From contig NZ_WINH01000004.1 in NCBI RefSeq assembly GCF_010993985.1, positions 1-64,000 on the forward strand: a stretch of DNA of 64,000 nucleotides, read 5' to 3'. Under the pieces are notes generated by a model. The model was not told the origin of the DNA and ran no database searches. It saw only the letters and a program-made list of their open reading frames with translations. Shown here one piece after another: positions 19,754 through 30,160 of the stretch. Position numbers and translations under genes: made by a program. Within the stretch, counting starts at the first letter, position 1, and every line of letters begins with the position of its first letter. Source of the DNA: Paraferrimonas sp. SM1919 (GTDB taxonomy: Bacteria > Pseudomonadota > Gammaproteobacteria > Enterobacterales > Shewanellaceae).

Positions 19754-22384
19754 ATGGGTAAATCTTTAGTAATTGTGGAGTCTCCTGCAAAAGCGAAGAC
19801 GATAAACAAATATTTAGGCAAAGATTTTATTGTGAAATCGAGCGTAGGCCACATCCGTGACTTGCCTACTTCTGCCACTGCTAAAACCCCAGCGAAATCG
19901 AAAGTCGACACTAAGTCGATGACCCCAGCACAAAAAGCAGCCCATAAAGCGAAGCGCGATAAAGCAGCTTTAGTCGCACGCATGGGAATCAACCCAGACA
20001 AAGACTGGCAAGCGAATTACCAAATCTTACCTGGTAAAGAAAAGGTCGTTAATGAGTTACAAAGCCTAGCGGAAAAAGTGGATCACATCTATCTCGCAAC
20101 CGATTTGGATAGAGAAGGAGAGGCCATTGCTTGGCATCTAAAAGAAATCATTGGTGGCAGTGATGATCGTTATCAACGCGTAGTATTTAATGAGATTACT
20201 AAGTCTGCAATTCAAGATGCTTTCTCCCATCCTATTGAACTGGATATTGCTAAGGTTGAAGCCCAGCAGGCGCGTCGATTTTTAGATCGAGTTGTCGGAT
20301 TTATGGTATCGCCACTGCTTTGGAAAAAGGTCGCTCGTGGCCTTTCAGCGGGACGAGTACAATCGGTAGCCGTTCGGCTAGTGGTTGAGAAAGAGGGCGA
20401 AATTAAAGCCTTTGTTCCTGAAGAGTTTTGGGATGTTAAAGCTGAACTTGGGCATAGCCAAGGGCAGCTAACCATGGAAGTGGCTAAATATCTAGGCAGT
20501 AGTTTTAAGCCTTTAAATGAAGCCCAAGCCAGTTCTGCGGTAGAGTATTTAAAGTCTGCTAAGTATCAAGTGGTGGGTCGTGAAGATAAGCCCACTCAGT
20601 CCAAACCCAGTGCGCCGTTTATTACCTCGACGTTGCAACAGGCAGCGAGTACTCGATTAGGTTATGGTGTTAAGAAAACCATGATGCTTGCGCAACGCCT
20701 TTATGAGGCAGGGTACATCACTTATATGCGTACCGATTCGACAAATTTAAGTTCGGAAGCGGTCGCGAGTGCTCGTGGTTTCATTGAAAAAGAGTTTGGT
20801 GGTCAATACTTACCAGAAAAAGCCATTAGTTATGGCTCTAAAGAGGGAGCTCAAGAGGCTCACGAAGCGATCCGCCCTTCAGATGTCAACGTCGAGGCCG
20901 CGTTCTTGCAGGGCATGGATCCAGATGCGCATCGTCTATACGAATTAATTTGGCGTCAGTTTGTTGCTTGCCAAATGGTTCCGGCCAATTTTACTTCAAG
21001 CGTGATCACGGTTAATGCGGGTGATTATGAGCTAAGGGCAAAAGGACGAATTTTAAAATTTGATGGTTGGACTCGAGTGCAGCCAATTGTGCGTAAAAAA
21101 TCAGACGGTGACTCTCAGTTACCAGATTTAACCGCAGGTGAACAACTTAATTTGATTGAGTTGGACCCACAACAACACTTTACTAAGCCGCCTGCGCGTT
21201 TTAATGAAGCTTCTCTCGTTAAAGAATTAGAAAAGCGTGGCATTGGTCGCCCATCCACTTACGCTTCTATTATTTCAACCATTCAAGATCGAGGTTATGT
21301 TAAGGTTGAAAATCGTCGTTTTTATGCGGAGAAAATGGGCGAAATTGTTTCTGATCGATTAGTTGAAAACTTTAGTGATTTATTAAGTTATGACTTTACT
21401 GCAGACATGGAAAGCACACTTGATGAAATTGCATCAGGTAATAAAGATTGGAAAGACGTGCTGAATGAGTTTTATCAAGGTTTCACGACCAAGCTTGCTC
21501 AAGCTGATCTAGACCCTGAAGAAGGTGGTATGCGCCCTAATGACATGGTTATGACCGATATTGAGTGTCAAACCTGTTCTCGTCCTATGGGCATTCGCAC
21601 CGCCACCACCGGGGTATTTTTAGGGTGTTCAGGTTATGCTTTGCCTCCTAAGGAGCGTTGTAAAACTACTTTGAATTTGACCCCTGGCGAAGAAGCAGAG
21701 TCATTAACTTCAGAGACGGATGCACTTAGAGCCATGCGTCGTTGTCCAGTATGTTCAACAGCGATGGATTCTTACTTAATAGATGAAACTCGTAAACTTC
21801 ATGTTTGTGGTAATAATCCTCAATGCCATGGTTATGAAGTTGAGAAGGGTGAATTTAAGATCAAAGGCTATGATGGTCCAGTTATCGAGTGCGATAAATG
21901 TGGTGCCGATATGGAGCTTAAAAATGGTCGCTTTGGTAAGTACTTTGGCTGTACCAGTGAAGATTGTAAAAACACCCGGAAGTTACTTCGTAATGGTGAG
22001 GCCGCGCCACCAAAAGAAGATCCTATCTTCTTACCAGAGCTACCTTGTGAGAAATCAGAAGCGCACTTTGTGTTACGCGATGGTGCCGCTGGGATTTTCT
22101 TAGCAGCCAGTACGTTTCCTAAATCTAGAGAAACGAGAGCGCCTAAGGTAAGTGAATTGGTTCGCTTCAAGGATAGAATTTGGTCAAAATACCAGTATTT
22201 GACAGAGGCTCCAGAGACGGATCCAGAAGGTAACCCTACAGTAGTTAAATTTAGTCGAAAGACCAAAGAGCAATATGTCGCTTCAGAAAGAAGTGATGGC
22301 AAAGCTACTGGTTGGAGTGCCCATTTTGAAAATGGAATGTGGCAAGGTAGAGGTAAGATTTCTAAACCTAAAGCTAGCAAATAA
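19754..22384 (+). CDS. topA: DNA topoisomerase I
   Basis: Type IA enzyme that relaxes negative supercoils by single-strand passage. The 876-residue protein has an N-terminal Toprim domain with the metal triad DLDRE (Asp117, Asp119, Glu121), the central gate domain with catalytic Tyr324 in [10 protein letters not shown], and the conserved GIGRPSTYA segment. The C-terminal part carries three four-cysteine zinc-ribbon units (starting CQTCSRP, CPVCSTA and CDKCGAD) and ends in a basic DNA-binding region. A Lys/Ala-rich insertion at about 40-75 follows the first Toprim segment, as in E. coli TopA. A terminator follows immediately. Confidence 0.97.
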   Translation: MGKSLVIVESPAKAKTINKYLGKDFIVKSSVGHIRDLPTSATAKTPAKSKVDTKSMTPAQKAAHKAKRDKAALVARMGINPDKDWQANYQILPGKEKVVNELQSLAEKVDHIYLATDLDREGEAIAWHLKEIIGGSDDRYQRVVFNEITKSAIQDAFSHPIELDIAKVEAQQARRFLDRVVGFMVSPLLWKKVARGLSAGRVQSVAVRLVVEKEGEIKAFVPEEFWDVKAELGHSQGQLTMEVAKYLGSSFKPLNEAQASSAVEYLKSAKYQVVGREDKPTQSKPSAPFITSTLQQAASTRLGYGVKKTMMLAQRLYEAGYITYMRTDSTNLSSEAVASARGFIEKEFGGQYLPEKAISYGSKEGAQEAHEAIRPSDVNVEAAFLQGMDPDAHRLYELIWRQFVACQMVPANFTSSVITVNAGDYELRAKGRILKFDGWTRVQPIVRKKSDGDSQLPDLTAGEQLNLIELDPQQHFTKPPARFNEASLVKELEKRGIGRPSTYASIISTIQDRGYVKVENRRFYAEKMGEIVSDRLVENFSDLLSYDFTADMESTLDEIASGNKDWKDVLNEFYQGFTTKLAQADLDPEEGGMRPNDMVMTDIECQTCSRPMGIRTATTGVFLGCSGYALPPKERCKTTLNLTPGEEAESLTSETDALRAMRRCPVCSTAMDSYLIDETRKLHVCGNNPQCHGYEVEKGEFKIKGYDGPVIECDKCGADMELKNGRFGKYFGCTSEDCKNTRKLLRNGEAAPPKEDPIFLPELPCEKSEAHFVLRDGAAGIFLAASTFPKSRETRAPKVSELVRFKDRIWSKYQYLTEAPETDPEGNPTVVKFSRKTKEQYVASERSDGKATGWSAHFENGMWQGRGKISKPKASK

Positions 22385-22385
22385 T

Positions 22386-22417
22386 AAAAAAGCCGCTTAA
22401 GTAAAGCGGCTTTTTTT
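22386..22417 (+). terminator. Bidirectional terminator between topA and the facing gene
   Basis: The stem AGCCGCTT / AAGCGGCT with a 5-base loop is flanked by five A on the left and seven T on the right, so it can serve topA and the facing minus-strand gene. Confidence 0.9.
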
Positions 22418-22423
22418 ATGTAA

Positions 22424-23176
22424 TTACCATTTTCTTTTAGGTTGGAACAACTCGTCTATATCATCAACTTTATATTTTTTGTCCGGTTGAATGCCAGCCT
22501 CAAGTTGAGGGGCCAAGGTATTAAGTTGCTCTTGCAGGTTGGCCACAAAAGAAGAGTCTGGCAGTTTTTCAGCTAAAATAGCGAGTTTTTCTTGAGCATT
22601 TGTTAGCCCTTGTCTAGCACTACCAAGTTGTTTCAATAAGATAGATGTCTGAATTCTTGCAATTGAAGAGTTGATATTGATTTTCAACTGTAAAATAGTA
22701 ATGTGATTATCACATAAACTAAAATCTTGCGGACTGAGATTTCCTTTTAACTGCTCCTGTCTAATAATCGCATGCAGTTTTTTCAACAGTTGTACCTGAT
22801 GAATGGTGGTTTGCTCATCATCAGCCATTTTAAAGTTAGCTAATTTATTGTCCGTTGGCACGGCTTCTAATTTATTGATTTGCTGTTCGATATTAGCCTT
22901 ATTAAGCAACAGTTTTTCTTCATTTGTAAGTTGATACAGTTGCGTTAAAGCCGAGTGCACACGTAAGTATAAAAGCTGAATCAGTTGGCTAGGAAAAACT
23001 AAAGCGCCACTTTGGGCTAAGATCAGTTCGGTTTCATCAATAATTGCTTTTTGACGGGCTTTCTCAATTTTTCGTTGAGCTTCCATTTTTTCTTTATACT
23101 GCTGCAGCGCATTAACAATAATAAGCGTTAATAACAATACAGCGAATAAAATTCCAAGAATAACTATCCAAGACAT
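22424..23176 (-). CDS. Membrane-anchored coiled-coil protein of unknown function
   Basis: A 250-residue protein with one N-terminal transmembrane helix (about 3-23) followed by a Lys/Glu-rich helix and a mostly alpha-helical cytoplasmic body with heptad-like leucines. It ends in a short conserved-looking tail, DIDELFQPKRKW. I recall a similar hypothetical gene between topA and cysB in Shewanella, but I cannot name a family. It is divergent from cysB across about 190 bases. A link to envelope or chromosome maintenance would be speculation. Confidence 0.72.
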   Translation of the reverse strand: MSWIVILGILFAVLLLTLIIVNALQQYKEKMEAQRKIEKARQKAIIDETELILAQSGALVFPSQLIQLLYLRVHSALTQLYQLTNEEKLLLNKANIEQQINKLEAVPTDNKLANFKMADDEQTTIHQVQLLKKLHAIIRQEQLKGNLSPQDFSLCDNHITILQLKININSSIARIQTSILLKQLGSARQGLTNAQEKLAILAEKLPDSSFVANLQEQLNTLAPQLEAGIQPDKKYKVDDIDELFQPKRKW

Positions 23177-23318
23177 TAATATCGCACTTCCCTAAAATAA
23201 TGTTCACATTTATCCTACACAAACTTACTTACCAATAACAGTTTAAAATCTTTACATCGCTCGGATTTTAAGCATAAAGGATGGAACAATTTGAAATAAA
23301 GATCTCTATAATATATAA

Positions 23319-24341
<1,023 letters not shown>

Positions 24342-24347
24342 TGATGG

Positions 24348-25724
24348 CTAACACTCAACGATGTTAACTGCGAGGCCGCCTTTAGCGGTCTCTTTGTATT
24401 TAGAGCGCATATCCATGCCAGTATCCCACATGGTTTTGATGACTTTGTCTAAGCTGACTTTATGACAGCCATCGCCTCTGAATGCTAGCCTTGAAGCATT
24501 AATCGCTTTGATTGCACCCATGGCATTTCTCTCGATACAGGGAACTTGAACTAAACCGCCAACAGGATCACAGGTCAGCCCGAGATTATGCTCCATGCCA
24601 ATTTCAGCCGCATTTTCAACATTATCAGGTGTGCCACCGAGGATCTCTGTCAGTCCGGCTGCTGCCATTGAACAAGCCACGCCAACTTCTCCCTGGCAAC
24701 CGACTTCCGCTCCAGAAATGGAAGCGTTCTTTTTATATAAAATACCAATAGCTGCGGCGGTCAGTAAGTATCTTTGAGCGATTTCTTTATCCACTGGACG
24801 AATAAACTTATCGTAGTAGCAAAGCACCGCCGGGATCACTCCAGCTGCGCCATTGGTGGGTGCCGTGACCACAGTGCCGCCGGCGGCATTTTCCTCATTG
24901 ATGGCGATGGCAAATAAATTAACCCAATCCATTGAATAAAGAGGGTCATTATGAGGTGCTTGCTCGTTAGCAAGTTTTCGATACAGCATTGGCGCACGAC
25001 GACGTAGTTTCAACCCCCCAGGTAGTAATCCCTCTTTTTTTAAGCCGCGCTGCATCGAAGCATACATGGTTTGCCAAATGTGCCATAACTCATCAGTTAT
25101 GTTTGGGTGACGTTGTAAAGCCTGTTCATTTTTAAGCATTAGCCCTGCAATGCTAAGCCCTGAATTTTTACATTGCTCTATCAATTCTTTCCCTGAACTA
25201 AAAGGGTAGGGAGCGGTGATGGCTGTGGTATTGATGGGGATAAGCCCTTGTTTGAATTCATCTTCATCAAGGATGAAGCCACCGCCAATAGAATAATATA
25301 CTTTTGCAAAAAGTAATTTTTGCTGATGATAAGCTCTAATTTGCATCGCATTGGCGTGACCGGGTAAGGATTTACGCCTGTGGTAAGTGATGCTGTGTTT
25401 ACGAGTAAAGTTGACCAGCTTTTTCCCAAGAAGATTAAGCTGTTGTGATTGGCTAACCTGTTGCAACTTATCTTCAACAGTCTCAGTATCACATAATTGG
25501 GGCTCTTCACCTAGTAGGCCCAAGGTAACGGCGGTACCGGTGCCATGGCCTTTACCGGTTTGTCCTAAGGAGCCAAATAATTCTACTTGAATTTCATCGG
25601 TGAGTTCAAAATGACCCAAACTTTGAAGCTCTTCAGCGAACAGCTTTGCTGCTTTCATAGGACCAACAGTATGGGATGAAGAAGGGCCGATGCCTATGGT
25701 AAACATATCGAAAACACTGATCAT
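24348..25724 (-). CDS. sdaA: L-serine ammonia-lyase, iron-sulfur dependent
   Basis: Deaminates L-serine to pyruvate and ammonia using a [4Fe-4S] cluster. At 458 residues it matches SdaA/SdaB. The N-terminal domain begins [21 protein letters not shown], the substrate loop SSSHT is intact, and cysteines for the cluster are visible in the C-terminal half ([29 protein letters not shown]). The gene end lies 6 bases from the cysB end, facing it. Whether it corresponds to SdaA or SdaB cannot be decided from sequence alone. Confidence 0.94.
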   Translation of the reverse strand: MISVFDMFTIGIGPSSSHTVGPMKAAKLFAEELQSLGHFELTDEIQVELFGSLGQTGKGHGTGTAVTLGLLGEEPQLCDTETVEDKLQQVSQSQQLNLLGKKLVNFTRKHSITYHRRKSLPGHANAMQIRAYHQQKLLFAKVYYSIGGGFILDEDEFKQGLIPINTTAITAPYPFSSGKELIEQCKNSGLSIAGLMLKNEQALQRHPNITDELWHIWQTMYASMQRGLKKEGLLPGGLKLRRRAPMLYRKLANEQAPHNDPLYSMDWVNLFAIAINEENAAGGTVVTAPTNGAAGVIPAVLCYYDKFIRPVDKEIAQRYLLTAAAIGILYKKNASISGAEVGCQGEVGVACSMAAAGLTEILGGTPDNVENAAEIGMEHNLGLTCDPVGGLVQVPCIERNAMGAIKAINASRLAFRGDGCHKVSLDKVIKTMWDTGMDMRSKYKETAKGGLAVNIVEC

Positions 25725-25815
25725 AAATTTTTATCCAAAGACGATAAATCTTGTTAAAATCATAACTTGAATAGTGTTAGTTTAGCCAATATTTATTTTG
25801 GTAGTAGGGAATTAC

Positions 25816-26811
25816 GTGAAACAACTTATAATGGATTTGCAAGGCTTTGAAATTACCCAACTTGAAGCTGAGCAACTTCGTCATCCGGCCGTTGCAGGAG
25901 TGATCCTTTTTGCAAGAAATTATAAAAATAAAGCACAGTTAGTTAAATTGACTAAGGCTATCAGAGCGGTCAACCCAGATATTGTCATTGGGGTGGATCA
26001 TGAAGGTGGTCGAGTGCAAAGGTTTGTTGATGGTTTTAGTAAAATTCCTGCCATGGCGAGCTTTATCGAGCAGGCCCGCGATCTTCAACAAGCGAAGCAA
26101 TGGGCTGAACTCATCGGTTATTTAATGGCGGTAGAATTACAGCAAGTTGGTATTGATTTTAGTTTTGCCCCAGTCTTAGATAGAAATGGCATCTCAGATG
26201 TGATTGGGCGACGCGCCTTCTCAGCGGATCCACAAATTGTCACTGAATTGGCCCAATCGTTGATTAACGGTTTTCATCATGCTGGCATGATTGCGATTGG
26301 TAAACATTTCCCTGGCCATGGCGGGGTAAAAGCGGATTCTCATGTTGCCATTGCTCAAGATCCTCGTTCTTTCAGTGAAATCGAACAGCAAGAGTTACCC
26401 CCTTTTATGACGTTAATCAAGCAAGGGGTATTGCAAGGGATCATGCCAGCTCATGTGATATATACTCGCATCGATCCTAATCCAGCTGGCTTTTCACCTT
26501 ATTGGTTACAACAAGTATTAAAGCAACAGTTGAATTTTAGCGGCAGCATTTTCTCCGATGATTTGAGTATGCATGGCGCGACCGTGGTGGGTGACATTAG
26601 TGACAGAGTTTATGCGGCATTAAGCGCAGGTTGTGATTTTGCTTTGGTATGTAATAGTCCTACTGAGGTTGCCTATCTGCTGCAACACTATCAATGGCAG
26701 CAGCATAAAGTAAGTCATATTGAGCCACTTAAAGCAGCCAACTTATATGCCGCAGACTTTGACCAAGTTATGCTCGATAAAGCCAAGTTGATTTGCCAAC
26801 AGCTCAATTAA
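25816..26811 (+). CDS. nagZ: Beta-N-acetylhexosaminidase NagZ (cell-wall recycling)
   Basis: Cytoplasmic GH3 enzyme that removes N-acetylglucosamine from anhydro-muropeptides during peptidoglycan recycling; it can influence beta-lactamase induction in other bacteria. I place the start at GTG 25816 because AGGGA (25806-25810) precedes it by 5 bases, giving 331 residues, against a TTG at 25798. Family motifs are VDHEGGRVQRF, the catalytic-loop motif KHFPGHGGVKADSH, and SDDLSMHGA containing the nucleophile Asp. The stop overlaps the facing DUF2461 gene by 4 bases. Confidence 0.95.
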   Translation: MKQLIMDLQGFEITQLEAEQLRHPAVAGVILFARNYKNKAQLVKLTKAIRAVNPDIVIGVDHEGGRVQRFVDGFSKIPAMASFIEQARDLQQAKQWAELIGYLMAVELQQVGIDFSFAPVLDRNGISDVIGRRAFSADPQIVTELAQSLINGFHHAGMIAIGKHFPGHGGVKADSHVAIAQDPRSFSEIEQQELPPFMTLIKQGVLQGIMPAHVIYTRIDPNPAGFSPYWLQQVLKQQLNFSGSIFSDDLSMHGATVVGDISDRVYAALSAGCDFALVCNSPTEVAYLLQHYQWQQHKVSHIEPLKAANLYAADFDQVMLDKAKLICQQLN

Positions 26812-27479
26812 AAATCCAGTTGCAGTGCAAAACACAGGTAAGCCATAAACTGACGCGTGTGTTGGTATTGTTCTGTACAAAATTCTAAAAAATCTTGCGA
26901 ACACACTTGCTGTTTGCTGATGGATTTGATGGCGATGAAGTCTTTGCGCTTTAGCTCTGCAATCATTGGGTGGTCTTTATCGTAGCCCTTTGGGGGGCGA
27001 ATTAAGCTAGCACCAGAAAGTTCAAAGCCATTTTGCTGCATTGTTTCTAGGGCTTTTTGATAAGCCCTCGGATTGTCATCAAGACAACTGCGTATTTTTG
27101 CTAGCACTGCGGATTCGGGCCGCCAAATGCCGGCTCCGATAAAACAATTATCATTGGCAATATGAAGATATAATCCAGGGGCATGAACATCTTTACCCTG
27201 AAAGTGTCTAAATTGAATACCAATATTAGTTTTGTAGGGGGTTTTGTCCTTTGAAAATCGTGCATCCCTTTGGGGACGCATCAAACTGCCTCCCACTTTC
27301 TTGGGCACGGCAACAAAACGTTGACTAAATTGTTCAATACTTGGTTGCATTTGCTCAATAAATTGCAATGCTGGCGCTCTCACGAGTTGTTCATATTGAG
27401 GTTGGTTGCTCTTAAACCAATCCCGGTCATTATTGTTGGCTAATTCGGCTAAAAAATGAAATGTATTTTTGTTAAACAT
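26808..27479 (-). CDS. DUF2461 (TIGR02453) family protein
   Basis: A 223-residue cytoplasmic protein of the DUF2461 family, recognised from the opening FHFLAELANNNDRDWFKSN and the central RPQRDARFSKDKTPYKTNIG and GLYLHI segments. No biochemical role is established to my knowledge. It lies 16 bases downstream of the photolyase gene on the same strand and probably belongs to that transcript. Its 3' end overlaps the nagZ end by 4 bases. Confidence 0.87.
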   Translation of the reverse strand: MFNKNTFHFLAELANNNDRDWFKSNQPQYEQLVRAPALQFIEQMQPSIEQFSQRFVAVPKKVGGSLMRPQRDARFSKDKTPYKTNIGIQFRHFQGKDVHAPGLYLHIANDNCFIGAGIWRPESAVLAKIRSCLDDNPRAYQKALETMQQNGFELSGASLIRPPKGYDKDHPMIAELKRKDFIAIKSISKQQVCSQDFLEFCTEQYQHTRQFMAYLCFALQLDF

Positions 27480-27495
27480 ATGTGATTGGTCTTTT

Positions 27496-28908
27496 TTATT
27501 GCAGCTTACCTAATTGTTTCAGGTTTTGATAGGCAGACAATGCATTTTGCCGGGAATCTTTCAGGTCAACAATAGGATGTGGATAATCCCTAGCAAGCAC
27601 AAAGTCACAGCTTTGTAATACGTTATTTGGAGCTTGCCATGGGGCATGGCGGTATTTGGGCGGCAATTTTTCTAGCTGAGGCAGCCATTTACATAGGTAG
27701 TCAGTGTTTTTATCAAACCGTTCCGACTGGGTAACGGGATTGAAGATTCGGAAATACGGTGCTGCATCCATACCACTGCCTGCTACCCATTGCCAACTGG
27801 CACTGTTATTGGCCGGGGAAGCATCAAATAGGGTTTGCTCAAACCATTTACAGCCATGCTGCCATGGGATCAGCAGGTTCTTAACTAACAAAGAAGCAGT
27901 GATCATCCGAACCCGGTTGTGCATATAGCCGGTGTGCCATAGTTCTCTCATACCAGCATCAACAATTGGGATCCCAGTGAGGCCTTGCTGCCACTTATGT
28001 AGTAATAACGGGTTATCAAGCCATGGAAAATGGTTAAACTTAGGGTTGATGTTTTCTCTATCCATATGAGGGTAATCCCTTAAAAGATAATGACTAAATG
28101 CTCTCCATGCCAGCTCAGATTTAAAGTGTTCAATATCATCTGATGGTGACAGCTGACATAAGTCGTGATGCATTTGCCTGACGGACAGTTCTCCCCATTC
28201 GATGGCCGCAGATAATAATGATGTATTGATTTGGGAGGGAATATTTCGACCCTGCTGGTAATTGTTGAACGCTTGTTGACAGAGTCTGCGCCATCTTTGC
28301 TGGGCGGAAGGTTCGCCAGGAGCACTGCCAGGCCAATTTTCAATGATTTTTTTACCCCATACTGATGTCATCTCTGGAACAAATTCAGTCTCGAGAGCCC
28401 CTCCTGGCAATGACAATAACTCAATGTTGTTTAACTGGGATGCCTGTTTTAATAATGGCTGCTTTTGTGCGTGTCGGTAAAAAGCTGAGAAAACTTTGTA
28501 AGCACTTTGGTCTGCTTTTTGTAGCGTTTGCAAGTCCCACAATAAATTAGCGTCCGTGAAATGCAGCTCAATATTGAGCTGTTGGCACAATGGCATCAAC
28601 GTTTGCTCAAAAGCTTTATCTTCAGCAGATAGGCCATGTGCCATATACAAGCCTTGAATGTTGAATTGAGCCGCTGTTTCACGGATAAATGTTGCCATTG
28701 GTTGCGCTGCCAAATAAAGTTTGCCGCTGAGCTGTTGATTAAGTGATGCTAAGCTGTGTCCTAACCAAACTCTCGCAGCAGACCCCTTTGGAGGGCGAGC
28801 TTCCGCTGGGAAAACGACGACTGTGGGTAAATCGCTGGCGTTTACTAGGGCGGGGTTATCGTTGATTCTTAGATCTTTTCTCAAAAGCACTATGTTGATT
28901 TTTTTCAT
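27496..28908 (-). CDS. phrB: Deoxyribodipyrimidine photo-lyase (CPD photolyase)
   Basis: Light-driven repair of UV-induced cyclobutane pyrimidine dimers, with FAD as catalytic cofactor. The 470 residues have an N-terminal Rossmann antenna domain beginning with VLLRKDLRINDNPAL and a C-terminal FAD domain with ELAWRAFSHYLL, GIPIVDAGMRELWHTGYMHNR and the WVAGSGMDAAPYFRIFNP segment, all hallmarks of class I photolyases. The start overlaps the stop of the upstream SDR gene by 4 bases, so the two are translationally coupled. The sequence looks closer to CPD than to (6-4) or DASH enzymes. Confidence 0.93.
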   Translation of the reverse strand: MKKINIVLLRKDLRINDNPALVNASDLPTVVVFPAEARPPKGSAARVWLGHSLASLNQQLSGKLYLAAQPMATFIRETAAQFNIQGLYMAHGLSAEDKAFEQTLMPLCQQLNIELHFTDANLLWDLQTLQKADQSAYKVFSAFYRHAQKQPLLKQASQLNNIELLSLPGGALETEFVPEMTSVWGKKIIENWPGSAPGEPSAQQRWRRLCQQAFNNYQQGRNIPSQINTSLLSAAIEWGELSVRQMHHDLCQLSPSDDIEHFKSELAWRAFSHYLLRDYPHMDRENINPKFNHFPWLDNPLLLHKWQQGLTGIPIVDAGMRELWHTGYMHNRVRMITASLLVKNLLIPWQHGCKWFEQTLFDASPANNSASWQWVAGSGMDAAPYFRIFNPVTQSERFDKNTDYLCKWLPQLEKLPPKYRHAPWQAPNNVLQSCDFVLARDYPHPIVDLKDSRQNALSAYQNLKQLGKLQ

Positions 28909-29600
28909 GGTTGGATTTCTTTAGCGTTGTGGTCAAAAATCTTGCCTGAATCACTCAGTTCAAGGTTTATCAATACTTTAACTAGCTTTTGTGCACATTG
29001 TTGTGGTTGCTGCCATTGTGAATTTTGCTTTTTAAATGGTGATGATAATGGGCTAAATACTGTTCCTGGGTGCAAAGCGATAACGCATGTTTGACGCTTT
29101 TGTCGTTTTAGTTGTATGGCGGTATTTTTAATCATCATATTTAGTGCTGCTTTAGAACTTCGATAACTGTACCAGCCTCCAAGACGATTATCGCTGATCG
29201 AACCTACCCGAGCAGATAAGGCTACCGCTAAGGTTAGGCTATGTTGCTTAAGCTTGGGGATAAGATACTTAAAAAAAAGCATAGGCACCAAGCAATTAGC
29301 TTCCATGGATTTTAGGAAGTGGCTACTCGAGAGGGCCTCTAAATTTTTTTCTGGCTGGTAGGATTTATCATGCAAAAACCCTGTTGCTACTATGATGGCA
29401 TCTAATGATCCTTGGTCGATATGCTGCGCCAGCGCTTCTATGTTGTCTTCTGTGTAGTCTTCAACAGTCAAGCATTGAACATTGGTTGACGAAGGGACAT
29501 GTGTGCGACTAACGGCAATGATCTGGTGCTTGCAGGCTAATTCATCGATGAGCGCACTGGCAATGGTTCCATGGGCGCCAATTACGGCTATGGTCGACAT
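28905..29600 (-). CDS. Short-chain dehydrogenase/reductase
   Basis: A 231-residue NAD(P)-dependent Rossmann oxidoreductase. The glycine-rich nucleotide loop is a shortened GAHGTIA (8-14), the catalytic pair is in YSYRSSKAALN (Tyr and Lys in the YxxxK pattern), and LHPGTVFSPLS matches the PG motif after the active site. It resembles the C-factor/CsgA-like branch by recollection. It is coupled by a 4-base overlap to phrB. The substrate is unknown. Confidence 0.85.
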   Translation of the reverse strand: MSTIAVIGAHGTIASALIDELACKHQIIAVSRTHVPSSTNVQCLTVEDYTEDNIEALAQHIDQGSLDAIIVATGFLHDKSYQPEKNLEALSSSHFLKSMEANCLVPMLFFKYLIPKLKQHSLTLAVALSARVGSISDNRLGGWYSYRSSKAALNMMIKNTAIQLKRQKRQTCVIALHPGTVFSPLSSPFKKQNSQWQQPQQCAQKLVKVLINLELSDSGKIFDHNAKEIQP

Positions 29601-29767
29601 GTAGGCTCCAGCTATTGGTTTTTAGTTGGTACGCTGGTTACCTTAAAAAAGATTGCTAGCAACGATTTGGTAAACTCAATCAATCGAAGTCGCAACCATC
29701 AAGTGATTAATGACAGCAGCAAAACGAGCTTGCTATAATGCCATTTTAAATTGAGGAATTAAGTCCC

Positions 29768-30046
29768 ATGGTACAAGCAACCGCAAAGCACCTATTAGTT
29801 GATACTGAAGCGCAGTGCAATGAAATCAAACAGCAAATTATAGACGGCGCCAGTTTTGAAGATATGGCTAAACAGCATTCAAATTGCCCATCTGCTGCTC
29901 AAGGCGGTGATCTAGGCAGTTTTGGTCCAGGGATGATGGTTCCACAGTTTGATAAAGTGGTTTTTAGCGCGCCTATCAATGAAGTGCAAGGACCTGTACA
30001 AACCCAGTTTGGTTATCATTTGTTGGTGGTCACTAGTCGCGGCTAA
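29768..30046 (+). CDS. ppiC: Parvulin-type peptidyl-prolyl isomerase PpiC
   Basis: A single-domain cytoplasmic parvulin of 92 residues, the same size as E. coli PpiC (93). It catalyses cis-trans isomerisation of peptidyl-prolyl bonds. Clear hallmarks are KHLLV, QHSNCPSAAQGGDLGSF, MVPQFDKVVF and the C-terminal TQFGYHLLVV. No signal peptide or chaperone domain is present. The gene stands alone, is divergent from the SDR gene and is followed by a perfect hairpin. Confidence 0.95.
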   Translation: MVQATAKHLLVDTEAQCNEIKQQIIDGASFEDMAKQHSNCPSAAQGGDLGSFGPGMMVPQFDKVVFSAPINEVQGPVQTQFGYHLLVVTSRG

Positions 30047-30111
30047 CGCCTTGATAGGAGTTAACCAAGAGTCGTGATAAGGGTACCTCCAAAAGGATCC
30101 TTATTAACTCA

Positions 30112-30142
30112 AATACCAGTCAGTTAAGAACTGACTGGTATT
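30112..30142. terminator. Perfect 14-bp hairpin between ppiC and the glucanase gene
   Basis: AATACCAGTCAGTT (30112-30125) and AACTGACTGGTATT (30129-30142) form a 14-bp stem with a 3-base loop between two convergent genes. Neither strand has a clear T run, so intrinsic termination is plausible but not certain. Confidence 0.5.
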
Positions 30143-30160
30143 ACAGCCTTAGCTGGTATT

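Noticed and set aside
25181..25510. Antisense open frame inside sdaA and similar overlapping frames in other genes
   Set aside because: They lie within strongly supported conserved genes and show no family features.
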